Shown piece by piece: positions 1 to 7,217 of a stretch of 10,386 bases of DNA. How positions within the stretch are numbered: the first letter of the stretch is position 1; the number at the start of each line of letters is the position of its first letter. The DNA is from Bacteroidota bacterium (GTDB lineage Bacteria > Bacteroidota > Ignavibacteria > Ignavibacteriales > Ignavibacteriaceae). A program made the translations under genes and the position numbers. The notes beneath the pieces are model-generated. The model saw only the letters and a list, made by a program, of their open reading frames with translations. It made no database searches and was not told the origin of the DNA. The DNA lies in NCBI GenBank assembly GCA_024278655.1, contig JAJRSV010000297.1, positions 1-10,386 of the forward strand, read 5' to 3'.

Positions 1-1
1 A

Positions 2-97
2 ATTGCGTCTGTAGATACAATTGATTATTGCATTGAAAAGAATCAATCGAAGGATAAACTATCTTATGAACTTAAAAACCTTTTATTGGCTGCATAA
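2..97 (+). CDS. C-terminal end of a gene that starts before the window
   Basis: An open frame enters from the left edge and stops with TAA at 95-97, giving the last 31 residues of a protein (ending in KNLLLAA). The peptide is mixed charged and leucine-rich and would fit a C-terminal helix. Nothing in so short a piece identifies a family, so no function is offered. It converges on the minus-strand gene ending at 133, with only 35 bp between the two stops and no clear terminator hairpin there. Confidence 0.5.
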   Translation: MASVDTIDYCIEKNQSKDKLSYELKNLLLAA

Positions 98-132
98 TTT
101 GTGGCGGTCAACTTGAGTTATATTTAAATAAT

Positions 133-561
133 TTATTTTTTCACTTTATTATTTTTACATTCATCGCAGCCGCAGTTTTCGTAAATCTCATCGTAACCGT
201 AATCGATGGTTAATTCTTCTCCCGCTTTAATATTCCTGTAAGCTATAAGCATTAAACCGCCTTTACCGTTATCTACCACGTCGCAGTTAAAATCGCAGTC
301 GTGGTTAATGTATTTTATCTTTTTTGTTTTTGCAGTATCTATGTAGCAATCGTCACCGTTCCAGAAAATGTAAACATTATCTTCTTCCTCTTCGCGCCGT
401 TCACATTCGTCACCGTCAATTACTTCACCCTTTATGTCCATTATTTTACTTCCTTTGGGAATATCGACCGATGTAAAAATTCCTTTGCCGTGTATTCCCG
501 ATCGCTTTACCACTACGAACTCTTCAAAGTCTCTTCCGTTCGTACTAATCTTTCTCTTCAT
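133..561 (-). CDS. Small SET-domain protein (putative lysine methyltransferase)
   Basis: SET proteins transfer a methyl group from S-adenosylmethionine to lysine side chains. From the ATG at 561 the protein has 142 residues, about one bare SET domain. Visible motifs, in order: the N-terminal RSGIHGKGIF (about 20-29) typical of the SET entry strand, the NHDCDFNC block (86-93) matching the NHxCxPNC SAM-binding signature with F in place of P, ELTIDYGY (117-123) matching the ELTxDY catalytic-tyrosine motif, and a Cys cluster CGCDEC (130-135) like a shortened post-SET zinc motif. A longer frame opens at TTG 576, overlapping the upstream gene. I prefer ATG 561 because it lies 1 bp after the upstream TAA and has GGAA about 8 bp ahead. 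The tight spacing implies co-transcription with the secreted protein upstream. The substrate is unknown; no histone-like protein is visible nearby. The family call is firm, activity is inferred. Confidence 0.85.
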   Translation of the reverse strand: MKRKISTNGRDFEEFVVVKRSGIHGKGIFTSVDIPKGSKIMDIKGEVIDGDECERREEEEDNVYIFWNGDDCYIDTAKTKKIKYINHDCDFNCDVVDNGKGGLMLIAYRNIKAGEELTIDYGYDEIYENCGCDECKNNKVKK

Positions 562-562
562 T

Positions 563-1000
563 TTACTTATTCCCAAACACTTCCTTTATTACTAAATGAA
601 CAGGTGAATTTTCCATTATCGGATAAGGATAGCGTAACTCATCGGTCGGGGGCGGGGGAGTGTCGTAATTGAAGCTGTATAATTCTTTATTCTTTACATC
701 GTAGTAACGTATTTTTTTTATGCCGTATTTAACGGAAGTTAAATTAATCGCATATAAAGTTTTCGAGCGGTACACTTCACCTTCCAATCCTGCAAATTTT
801 ATCGGCGGTTTGTATACCTCTAATATCCATACGTCAAACTTATCACCTTTAACTGTATCGAGTGAAGATGCATCGAACCAAATTTGTTTACCTGAAGGGT
901 CGTCTATCTTTTTCCATCTGTGTACTTCTTCTTCTGTTTGTCCGAATAAAAAGTTACCCGAGAGTAATAGTAATATTATTATCATCAAAGAGTTTTTCAT
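563..1000 (-). CDS. Secreted protein resembling the surface-adhesin E domain family
   Basis: The 145-residue product begins with a clear signal peptide (MKN, then a hydrophobic stretch, then LFGQ at about 18-21), so the mature protein of about 125 residues is exported. The mature part has the layout of the surface-adhesin protein E family (PF16747, from memory): an early W (RWKK, about 28-31), an IWFDASSLDT segment, a DVWILEVYKP strand, a central YAINLTSVKYGIKKIRYYD segment, and a late PVHLVIKEV segment before the C-terminus. That family is small and beta-rich, and its role in most bacteria is unknown. There is no lipobox. No strong Shine-Dalgarno precedes the ATG. It is the first gene of a two-gene minus-strand unit with the SET gene. 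The family match is by pattern only and could be wrong; exported small protein is the safer description. Confidence 0.7.
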   Translation of the reverse strand: MKNSLMIIILLLLSGNFLFGQTEEEVHRWKKIDDPSGKQIWFDASSLDTVKGDKFDVWILEVYKPPIKFAGLEGEVYRSKTLYAINLTSVKYGIKKIRYYDVKNKELYSFNYDTPPPPTDELRYPYPIMENSPVHLVIKEVFGNK

Positions 1001-1276
1001 TGCTTAACCATGGATTATTTGATTGAAGTTGCTGCGCAAAGATATAAATATTTTTTAAGTATTAGAAGGTATGAATTCCGTTCCATACGGTTAATATTAA
1101 CGATGGCAGATCATTAAAATATTTGATATAAGTTAAATGTTTAGGAGAGTTGTTTCTCAATTCCAAGAAGTAAAAATTTCATATTCTCACAATTGAAAAT
1201 GCTAATGCTGAATTTCACCTAATAAACGAAGTATTACATTGGTTCATTATTTGCCGATATTAATGTGGTAACTCAA

Positions 1277-1344
1277 CAGGGGAGTTAATCCAATAAGAAA
1301 AGAGAATATATTATAAGAAATCAGGGGAATAATTCAGGGGAGTT
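1277..1344 (+). repeat. Three short CAGGGGA(G/A) repeats upstream of the cytochrome operon
   Basis: CAGGGGAGTT occurs at 1277-1286 and again at 1335-1344, with CAGGGGAAT at 1322-1330 between them. In AT-rich surroundings these G-runs stand out, and they lie just before the leader hairpin. They could be operator half-sites or part of a leader RNA fold. No known riboswitch class is recognised. Confidence 0.4.
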
Positions 1345-1353
1345 TTCAGAGGA

Positions 1354-1396
1354 GAGCTTCGCAGCACTCTTATATTCGGATGCGGAGCTCTTTTTT
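1354..1396 (+). terminator. Intrinsic terminator or attenuator 55 bp before the cytochrome operon
   Basis: GAGCTTCGCA (1354-1363) pairs with TGCGGAGCTC (1381-1390), a 10-bp stem with one G-U pair and a 17-nt loop, followed at once by TTTTTTATTT. The gene on its left runs the other way, so it does not end a visible plus-strand gene. It would end a short leader transcript or condition entry into the cytochrome operon. Confidence 0.65.
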
Positions 1397-1451
1397 ATTT
1401 ATCTAATTATTTTATTATTTTAAACCATCATAAAAATAAAAGGGAGACGTT

Positions 1452-1985
1452 ATGCTGAGTAAAAAATCTCTTTTTGTTATCTTCTTGTTAACACCATTAT
1501 TCGTTATGGCACAAGAGCATTCCTATGTTGGGGTTAAGACTTGCGGAATGTGTCATAAGTCGGAAAAGTCGGGTAACCAATTGGGCGTTTGGAAAAACTC
1601 ATTACACTCCAAAGCTTACGAAACACTTCTAACAGAAAAAGCCGATAAGGTAGCTAAAGAAAAAGGGCTTACAACCAAAGCTTCCGAGTCACCGGAATGT
1701 TTGAAATGCCATGCTACCGGTTACGACCTTGACGCTTCGCTGTTAGGTAAAAAGTTTAAGATTGAGGATGGAGTGCAATGCGAAACTTGCCACGGTCCCG
1801 GTTCCGATTACAAAAAGAAATCCATTATGAAGGATAGAGAAAAAGCAATTGCCAACGGGTTAATTCTTTACGATAAACCCGAAGAGCTTTGCGTAAAATG
1901 TCATAACGAAGAGAGTCCGTTCTACAAAGAATTTAATTTTGCAGAGTTCTGGGATAAAATTAAACATCCCGTTCCGAAAAAATAA
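1452..1985 (+). CDS. Periplasmic tetraheme c-type cytochrome, cytochrome c554-like
   Basis: A 177-residue exported electron carrier. A signal peptide covers about residues 1-20 (ends VMAQ). Four CxxCH haem sites follow: CGMCH (31-35), CLKCH (83-87), CETCH (110-114) and CVKCH (147-151). The opening YVGVKTCGMCHKSE, the HSKAYETL segment (52-59), the CLKCHATGYD segment and the CETCHGPGSDY segment follow the layout of the cytochrome c554 family (cyt_C554-type domains), here as a short stand-alone version. It should shuttle electrons in the periplasm. A good ribosome site (GGGAG at 1442-1446, 5 bp before the ATG) supports the start. It is first in a four-gene operon with an outer-membrane barrel and two larger multiheme cytochromes, so a role as soluble donor to an outer-membrane conduit is a reasonable inference. 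Haem count and export are seen directly; the partner assignment is inferred. Confidence 0.9.
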   Translation: MLSKKSLFVIFLLTPLFVMAQEHSYVGVKTCGMCHKSEKSGNQLGVWKNSLHSKAYETLLTEKADKVAKEKGLTTKASESPECLKCHATGYDLDASLLGKKFKIEDGVQCETCHGPGSDYKKKSIMKDREKAIANGLILYDKPEELCVKCHNEESPFYKEFNFAEFWDKIKHPVPKK

Positions 1986-2011
1986 TTTGTACTAATTACG
2001 GTTCTTAATTG

Positions 2012-3283
2012 ATGAAAAAACTTTTATGTGTGGTGAGTCTCTTCCTGGGACTCACTACAGTAATATATGCTCAGAATTTAAACGGTCGGTTTACCAGTGC
2101 CGTTTATACCTTTGAAAGATTCGATACCGTAAACACATCTGCAACTTATGCAAGAACTTTTCAGGTTCTTTACCTCACCTTCGGCAAAGATAATGTTTCG
2201 TTAAAAACCTATTTGAATTTAGAAGGTGATGTTGCCCAATCGATAACATACGATCCCCGCTTAAGATTTTATAATTTTTATCTCGACGTAAAACGTTTAT
2301 GGAATACGGTTTATTTTAAATTGGGAAGACAACCGTTGTTTAACAGCGCTGCAGGTGGAGTATTCGACGGTTTAACACTCGGCTTTAAATATGACGGTTT
2401 CGATCTTTACGGATATTACGGCGCGAACGTGCCTGCCTATCAGAAGTTGGAATTAAGTGATGATTGGAGTAACGACTTTGTTGCCGGTGCAAAGTTAAGA
2501 ATTCAGTCGATTACCAACACAAGAATTTCATTAAGTTATATTAATAAAAATTTCAAGAGCGTTTCGTACACAACAACACGGCTCGATGCCAATCTGAATC
2601 CGATTACAGTATTGATTGAAAACAACTCGAGGCAGTATGAATATCTGTCTGCCGATGTTACGTACGAGCTGCCTAAAGCTTTCGGGGTTAATACACGTTA
2701 CGAATATGATTTGAATTTCACTACAACTTCCAAATTCGAAATTGAAGGAAGATACGACGAAGGAGAGAACTTAGGATTATCACTCTATTATAATTACCGT
2801 CATCCGAGAATAAGATACAATTCTATTTTTTCGGTATTCGATTACGCCAACACTCAGGAGATTGAAGCAGGTGCCGATTATCTTATTGACGGTAAATACA
2901 AACTGATTGGAAAATTTGCCAACGTTTTTTATAAAGATGAAAACTCGCAGCGGTTATCACTCGGGATATCTTCTCCTTGGGGAACTATTACCGGCAGGAA
3001 AAACTTCGGCTATGCCGGCGAGTTGAGTTCAATTTCTTTTTACACGGCTACTACTTTTCTAAAAGGATTGATTACTCCCAGTTTCGGATTTTCATATACA
3101 AGATACCGTCTCGAGAAAAATGTAAGCGCAAACGAAATGACAACATTGCTGCTCGGTTTAAATTACCGTCCGCTTAGGGTTCTGTCGTTCGATGTACAGG
3201 GGCAGTATATGAACAATAAAATTTATAAAAATGATTTCAGGATTTTGGCTAAATTAAATTTTTGGTTTAACACTAATTTTTAA
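2012..3283 (+). CDS. Outer-membrane beta-barrel, probable porin of a porin-cytochrome conduit
   Basis: A 423-residue protein with a signal peptide (MKKLLCVVSLFLGLTTVIYA, cleaved before QN). The mature chain is made of alternating aromatic/polar strands throughout, such as YNFYLDVKRLW, VYFKLGRQPLF, FDLYGYYGAN, LGLSLYYNYRH and FWFNTNF at the end; the terminal Phe is the usual outer-membrane insertion signal. I start at ATG 2012, not the TTG just before it. It sits 26 bp after the tetraheme gene and 5 bp before the 14-heme gene. In known porin-cytochrome systems (MtrB, OmbB) a barrel sheathes multiheme cytochromes across the outer membrane. This barrel is shorter than MtrB and I see no sequence signature that ties it to those families, so the assignment rests on topology and operon position. 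Confidence 0.85.
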   Translation: MKKLLCVVSLFLGLTTVIYAQNLNGRFTSAVYTFERFDTVNTSATYARTFQVLYLTFGKDNVSLKTYLNLEGDVAQSITYDPRLRFYNFYLDVKRLWNTVYFKLGRQPLFNSAAGGVFDGLTLGFKYDGFDLYGYYGANVPAYQKLELSDDWSNDFVAGAKLRIQSITNTRISLSYINKNFKSVSYTTTRLDANLNPITVLIENNSRQYEYLSADVTYELPKAFGVNTRYEYDLNFTTTSKFEIEGRYDEGENLGLSLYYNYRHPRIRYNSIFSVFDYANTQEIEAGADYLIDGKYKLIGKFANVFYKDENSQRLSLGISSPWGTITGRKNFGYAGELSSISFYTATTFLKGLITPSFGFSYTRYRLEKNVSANEMTTLLLGLNYRPLRVLSFDVQGQYMNNKIYKNDFRILAKLNFWFNTNF

Positions 3284-3288
3284 CCGGT

Positions 3289-4494
3289 ATGAATATTAAA
3301 AGATTTTATATAATTGTTACAATTTTGGCGGTAGTGTTTTTGGCACTCGTTGCTTTTTACAGTAACAGTGCAGTAGTGGAAGAGGGTAATAAGGATGTAA
3401 TTAAATTTTCACACAAGACTCACAGCGAAGATGCCGATTGCACAGACTGCCATTCTTCCGTACCGGAAAGTACTTCGTTAACCGATCATTTATTACCTAC
3501 TCACGAAGATTGCGGCGGCTGCCACGATGTGGAAGATAAAGACGAATGCAGCACCTGCCATTACGAAAATGTTTATGAGCCGCTTGTACAGACAGAATCG
3601 AAATTAATTTTTAATCATAAAGAACATCTTAACAGGGATTTGAATTGCAGCGATTGCCATAAAGATTTTAAGGCAATCGATTACAGCACCGAAGCGGAAC
3701 AAAAAGTTCCGCCTATGGAGTTTTGTGTAACGTGTCATAGTCCTGAAGAAATAGCACCGAACTTCTGCGAGAACTGTCATATATCAACGGCTAACTTAAT
3801 TCCTCAAAGTCATATTACACCGGATTTTAAAAGAGAGCATAAGTTCCTTGCTACTTCAATCGATAGTAATTGTATGATGTGCCATGATAATTCCACCTGC
3901 CAGGAATGTCATGTAGCTACAACAACAATTACAGAAGGAAACACGGCAGATGATTTTTATCAACCGTATATGCCGAGCCAATCGATTGACGGAACAAAGC
4001 AGCAGAATATTGAACGTGTGCATGAATTAAACTATAGATTTTACCACGGTATCGATGCAAAATCCAAAGCAAGTGATTGCACAACTTGTCATCAAACCGA
4101 AAGTTTTTGTGCAAGCTGTCATATGTCCGAAGAAGCCGATTTTTCAATGGGCGGTGTTGCACCGTTATCGCATCTTGACCCGGACTTTAAAACAATAGGT
4201 GTAGGCAGCGGAGGCGGCGAACACGCTATACTTGCCCGGAGAGATATTGAAAGATGTGCATCTTGTCACGACATACAGGGCGGTGATCCTGTGTGTATTA
4301 CCTGCCATCTCGATAGTGACGGAATAAAGGGTACTAATCCTAAAACACATCCGACCGGTTTTATGAGAGGTAACGAAGGCGACTGGCACAACGATATGGG
4401 TTCGATATGTTATAACTGCCATACTAACGCCTCTCCCAATATACCGGCAGGTATCGGCTTTTGCGGTTATTGTCATGGAGCTAATCCCGGATAA
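3289..4494 (+). CDS. Large multiheme c-type cytochrome with 14 CxxCH haem sites
   Basis: A 401-residue protein with one N-terminal hydrophobic segment (about 6-24), either an uncleaved anchor or a signal peptide. It has fourteen CxxCH motifs, starting at residues 51, 75, 87, 120, 146, 160, 195, 204, 264, 274, 323, 336, 374 and 392. Many free His residues (for example FSHKTH at 40-45, NHKEH at 109-113 and HLLPTH at 67-72) are candidate sixth ligands, and the FSHKxH...CxxCH pattern recalls class III cytochromes (c3/c7). The motifs come in close pairs, suggesting a built-up haem wire. It starts 5 bp after the barrel's stop. Its position next to the barrel suggests it is the periplasmic or in-barrel wire of the conduit. 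The gene lies outside the families MtrA/OmcB as far as I can recognise them. Haem number is read directly; location is inferred. Confidence 0.92.
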   Translation: MNIKRFYIIVTILAVVFLALVAFYSNSAVVEEGNKDVIKFSHKTHSEDADCTDCHSSVPESTSLTDHLLPTHEDCGGCHDVEDKDECSTCHYENVYEPLVQTESKLIFNHKEHLNRDLNCSDCHKDFKAIDYSTEAEQKVPPMEFCVTCHSPEEIAPNFCENCHISTANLIPQSHITPDFKREHKFLATSIDSNCMMCHDNSTCQECHVATTTITEGNTADDFYQPYMPSQSIDGTKQQNIERVHELNYRFYHGIDAKSKASDCTTCHQTESFCASCHMSEEADFSMGGVAPLSHLDPDFKTIGVGSGGGEHAILARRDIERCASCHDIQGGDPVCITCHLDSDGIKGTNPKTHPTGFMRGNEGDWHNDMGSICYNCHTNASPNIPAGIGFCGYCHGANPG

Positions 4495-4510
4495 TTTTTA
4501 TGAATATAAA

Positions 4511-5377
4511 ATGAAAACAAATTTGCTTAAATATTATGTGATTTTTCTTAGCGGGCTTTTCCTCTTTGGTTGCAGCAAACTTAATGAACCGCTGCCTCCT
4601 TCGCCTGAAATCACTTTACATAAAACGGGAATACTTGATGTTAATTCGCCCGATTTTCATGGTAACTTGGCAAGACAAAACGGTTGGGATTTGAAGCTTT
4701 GCCAAAGTTGTCATGCGGCAGATTATTCCGGTGGAATTACAGATGCAAGTTGTTTAACATGTCACACGCAACCTAAAGGACCGGAAGCATGCAATACTTG
4801 TCATGGCGATTTTCTTGATCCCGAAAGAATTGCCCCGCCGGAAGATACGCGTAAAAACATATCAACCGATTCGGTTGGCGTTGGTGCACACGTACACCAT
4901 TTATATGATAACGAGCTCGGGCATTCGATTGAATGTTCAACCTGCCATATTGTGCCCGATGAATATTCTGACCCGGGGCATACTGACACAGAACTGCCGG
5001 CAGAGATAACATTCGGTAATCTTGCTATTCATAACATTGCTACAAATCCTGTTTACGATTACAACTCGGCTACATGTTCGGGAGTTTACTGCCACGGCAA
5101 CTGGGCATTCTTAAAAGATTCATCCGACAACCAGTGGATTTATACCGATTCAATGATAGTCGGAAATGCGTTCAGTCCGATTTGGAATAAGGTTGACGGC
5201 ACACAAGCTTTATGCGGTACCTGCCACGATCTGCCTCCGCAGGGTCATCAGAATGCAGGCGAGGATCCGAACGCAACTACTTGCAGCGGATGCCATACCG
5301 GTGTGGTAGATGCCGACGGTAACATTATCGATCAAACAAAACATATAAATGGCGAGAAAAACGTTTTTGGGAATTAA
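4511..5377 (+). CDS. Seven-haem lipoprotein cytochrome with a Geobacter-type CxxxxCH...CxxCH domain
   Basis: From ATG 4511 the product has 288 residues. An earlier in-frame ATG at 4475 overlaps the previous gene and would put 12 polar residues before the signal peptide, so it is rejected. The signal ends in LFLFGC with Cys21 as likely lipid attachment site. Haem sites: CQSCH (64), CLTCH (81), CNTCH (94), CSTCH (142), the unusual CSGVYCH with four spacer residues (189-195), CGTCH (235) and CSGCH (258). The block from ATCSGVYCHGNW through CGTCHDLPPQGH and CSGCHTGVVDADG to KHINGE matches the repeat described in Geobacter cytochromes (TIGR01904 type, from memory). It starts 17 bp after the 14-heme stop and is last in the operon before a terminator. 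A surface or outer-membrane-attached terminal electron donor is the likely role. Confidence 0.9.
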   Translation: MKTNLLKYYVIFLSGLFLFGCSKLNEPLPPSPEITLHKTGILDVNSPDFHGNLARQNGWDLKLCQSCHAADYSGGITDASCLTCHTQPKGPEACNTCHGDFLDPERIAPPEDTRKNISTDSVGVGAHVHHLYDNELGHSIECSTCHIVPDEYSDPGHTDTELPAEITFGNLAIHNIATNPVYDYNSATCSGVYCHGNWAFLKDSSDNQWIYTDSMIVGNAFSPIWNKVDGTQALCGTCHDLPPQGHQNAGEDPNATTCSGCHTGVVDADGNIIDQTKHINGEKNVFGN

Positions 5378-5403
5378 ATATATTCTACATGAGTTTTAAT
5401 TTT

Positions 5404-5432
5404 AAGCCGCTTGTGTATCAGCGGCTTTTTTT
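5404..5432 (+). terminator. Intrinsic terminator of the cytochrome operon
   Basis: AAGCCGCT (5404-5411) pairs perfectly with AGCGGCTT (5420-5427) across an 8-nt loop, and the stem runs into a 7-T tract. It lies 27 bp after the seven-haem gene and closes the operon. Confidence 0.9.
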
Positions 5433-5620
5433 ATGAATTATATTTTGAATATAAACCTTTCGGAAAAGGTGATTTGCTTTTTACTTAATGTTCATTTTCG
5501 AAAATATAGTGTTAATTTAAGGATACACTTTTTTTAACCGGATGTAAATAACGGTTCGTTTATAACTTTTTTATCGGTATGTAATTTGAAAGTTAATGTA
5601 ATCACAAAATTGAGTTTAAT

Positions 5621-6256
5621 ATGAAAAAGTTAATAATAGCATTTGTATTGCTTTTTGGATTTAATTTGTATGGACAAACGAGTGCAGCCGCAATTAAACT
5701 CGGCATCTTCGATGCTGCTGCATCCGGCACGGGATTTATCATCGGTTATGAAGGCGGAAAATACATAGATGAAAATTTTAATTTCGGGTGGAGTCTTGAC
5801 TGGTATAATAAAAAATTTGTCGATCAGACGTTAGCCGAATCTTTCGATAATATTTACGGTGTTAATGAAACTCTGAATGAACTCAGGGCAAGTACCAACC
5901 TGCACGACTTTCCTATAATGCTTAACATCACTGCAAAAGTTCCTGTTGCACGCCGCTTGAAGGCATACTTTACAGGTGGAGTAGGCATTAATGTGCTGAT
6001 AATTGATTACCGCAACTTTGAAAACCCGGATAAGAGCGAGTTAAAAGGTGCATTCGATTTCGGTTGGAGAGTAGGAACCGGTTTTGCATATAGTATCGGT
6101 GCAAGATCGGAGTTTCTGTTAGAGGTAAATTACAACAAGTCTCGTCCGAGCTGGACTTACGAGGTTGACGATCCTAATATTGGTAAAAGAACTTTCGAAA
6201 GAGCATATGATATGAGCGGGATAATGGTTCGTGCCGGATTTAGATTTTTCTATTAA
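5621..6256 (+). CDS. Small outer-membrane beta-barrel protein (OmpX/PorT-like)
   Basis: A 211-residue protein with a signal peptide (MKKLIIAFVLLFGFNLYGQ) and a mature chain of short amphipathic strands typical of 8-stranded barrels: FIIGYEGGKY, FGWSLDWYNKKF, HDFPIMLNITAKV, LKAYFTGGVGINV, GWRVGTGFAYSIG, EFLLEVNY and MVRAGFRFFY. It ends in an aromatic residue, as outer-membrane barrels do. The pattern DFPIMLNITAKVPVARRLKAYFTGGVG is common in the outer-membrane beta-barrel families of Bacteroidota. It is separated from the cytochrome operon by a terminator and a 243-bp gap, so it has its own promoter and is not part of that conduit. No specific function can be read. It converges on the DUF1326 locus. 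Confidence 0.8.
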   Translation: MKKLIIAFVLLFGFNLYGQTSAAAIKLGIFDAAASGTGFIIGYEGGKYIDENFNFGWSLDWYNKKFVDQTLAESFDNIYGVNETLNELRASTNLHDFPIMLNITAKVPVARRLKAYFTGGVGINVLIIDYRNFENPDKSELKGAFDFGWRVGTGFAYSIGARSEFLLEVNYNKSRPSWTYEVDDPNIGKRTFERAYDMSGIMVRAGFRFFY

Positions 6257-6285
6257 AAAAATAATCAAATAAAACCGGTAATTAT

Positions 6286-6315
6286 AAAAAAAGGAACGAC
6301 TTATGCCGTTCCTTT
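6286..6315 (-). terminator. Intrinsic terminator of the DUF1326 locus
   Basis: On the minus strand AAAGGAACG pairs with CGTTCCTTT across an 8-nt loop and runs into TTTTTTT (plus positions 6315 down to 6286). It lies 25 bp past the stop of the C-terminal DUF1326 fragment. The plus-strand reading has only a short T stretch, so it is weaker for the converging barrel gene. Confidence 0.8.
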
Positions 6316-6340
6316 GAGCAAAAAACTATTGAAAGACAAT

Positions 6341-6535
6341 TTACTCTCCACCGCCGCTTAATTCAAATTCTCCAACCTCGCCACTATGGTCGGTAAGTGT
6401 TAATTCTTTTCCGTAGTCCTCATAATGTCCCTTTGCCGAAGATAGAAAAATTTCTTTTGCGGGGAAAGGATAAGTGGGATTAACAACACTCATCTGTGTT
6501 TTGCCGTCGCCGCCAAGCATCGGGGTTAAAGTCAT
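6341..6535 (-). CDS. C-terminal part of a DUF1326 protein, cut off by an in-frame stop
   Basis: This 64-codon frame is in the same reading frame as the upstream fragment and starts with ATG immediately after its TAA. The sequence (MTLTPMLGGDGKTQMSVVNP, then a VNPTYPFPAKEI segment, GHYEDYGKELTL, and the ending SGEVGEFELSGGGE) has the features I associate with the C-terminal third of DUF1326 (PF06986) proteins: a G-x-DG-x-T turn, an N-P-x-Y segment, a Y-x-DYG segment and a closing sGxxxxFxxSG strand. It has no signal or core of its own, so alone it is unlikely to be a working protein. It may be made by stop-start coupling (TAAATG), or the locus may be a recent pseudogene, or the stop a sequence error. 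Codon use is normal with no further damage. Confidence 0.55.
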   Translation of the reverse strand: MTLTPMLGGDGKTQMSVVNPTYPFPAKEIFLSSAKGHYEDYGKELTLTDHSGEVGEFELSGGGE

Positions 6536-7003
6536 TTAACCGTACTCGCCGAGTGAGAATGTAGCAATGCCACCTCTTTCGTTGCTGTATTTAATGGATG
6601 TCTCCTTTATTTCAAATCCTTCACCGATTACTCCGAAAGGTGCATTTGATAACATCTCCCGTAACGCTTTTTTCACTTCGGGTGATGCGTTTTCATCTAT
6701 GTAGTACGACATATAGTGTATATCGTCCATAGATGTGAACTGAACCGTCATTCCGAAATTCTGACCGGTTAGTGAAACATCACCGTAATTTCCCTCGGTG
6801 ATGTGCATTACGCCTACCGCACGACAGGTACCGTGATGTGGTGCTCCTCCCGTTAAACAGGCACAAGCACTGGCAGGACAGTTATCGACAACAAGTGAAG
6901 CAACTTTGATGTTCCACTTCGGCTGGCTCTTAACATCCTGGCAGTTTGTGATAGTGAACATAATTATTACGGCTGCCAAAACCATCAGGGATTTGTAAAA
7001 CAT
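6536..7003 (-). CDS. N-terminal part of an exported DUF1326 protein
   Basis: A 155-residue product with a signal sequence (hydrophobic 5-19) ending in ITNCQ, where Cys21 could be a poor lipobox. DUF1326 (PF06986) features follow: an early Trp (W30), a Cys-rich segment NCPASACACL (41-50) with Cys60 soon after, GxxxxVSLTGQNFGM resembling the GxxLxGL strand, a segment VKKALREMLSNAPFG (about 110-124) like the conserved AL..I..G helix, and the ISxKYS-type strand near 137-140. The frame is closed by TAA at 6536-6538 and continues in the same frame with the missing C-terminus; the unbroken protein would be about 220 residues. A strong ribosome site (AGGAGG, 5 bp before the ATG) shows translation is or was efficient. 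The biochemical role of the family is unknown to me. Confidence 0.75.
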   Translation of the reverse strand: MFYKSLMVLAAVIIMFTITNCQDVKSQPKWNIKVASLVVDNCPASACACLTGGAPHHGTCRAVGVMHITEGNYGDVSLTGQNFGMTVQFTSMDDIHYMSYYIDENASPEVKKALREMLSNAPFGVIGEGFEIKETSIKYSNERGGIATFSLGEYG

Positions 7004-7217
7004 AAATCCTCCTAAGATTAATGAATTATAAATAATTATCCCCTTAAAAGATTTTTAGAGACAGTTTTGAAATGGGGAATTATTCAACCGGGAGGAAATT
7101 GTAATACTAATCTTTACAATTTATATGCAGGAAAAAATTGAATGAATACAATTACTAACTGCCTATAAAAGTATGTGGTAACATATTTAAAAACAAATTT
7201 TAATGTTGTGATTTAAA

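Larger units (their letters stand above)
1001..1451. other. Gene-free interval between divergent units (leader of the cytochrome operon)
   Basis: No convincing ORF is seen on either strand in these 451 bases. The left part is AT-rich and must contain the promoters for the minus-strand pair and for the cytochrome operon, but I could not fix a convincing -10/-35 or Bacteroidota-type promoter. The right part holds three CAGGGGA elements (1277, 1322 and 1335) and an intrinsic-terminator-like hairpin (1354-1396), both described separately. Confidence 0.6.

Noticed and set aside
301..672. A plus-strand frame of 123 codons opposite the SET and secreted-protein genes
   Set aside because: It lies antisense to two better-supported genes and has no recognisable domain; a shadow of their codon pattern.
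1353..1362. AGAGCTTCGC shared by the cytochrome leader and the cassette leaders
   Set aside because: Only ten bases match, the surroundings are unrelated, and no inverted or direct repeat of the cassette type is present here.
4165..4476. A minus-strand frame of 103 codons inside the 14-haem gene
   Set aside because: The opposite strand has fourteen haem motifs in frame; this is antisense noise.
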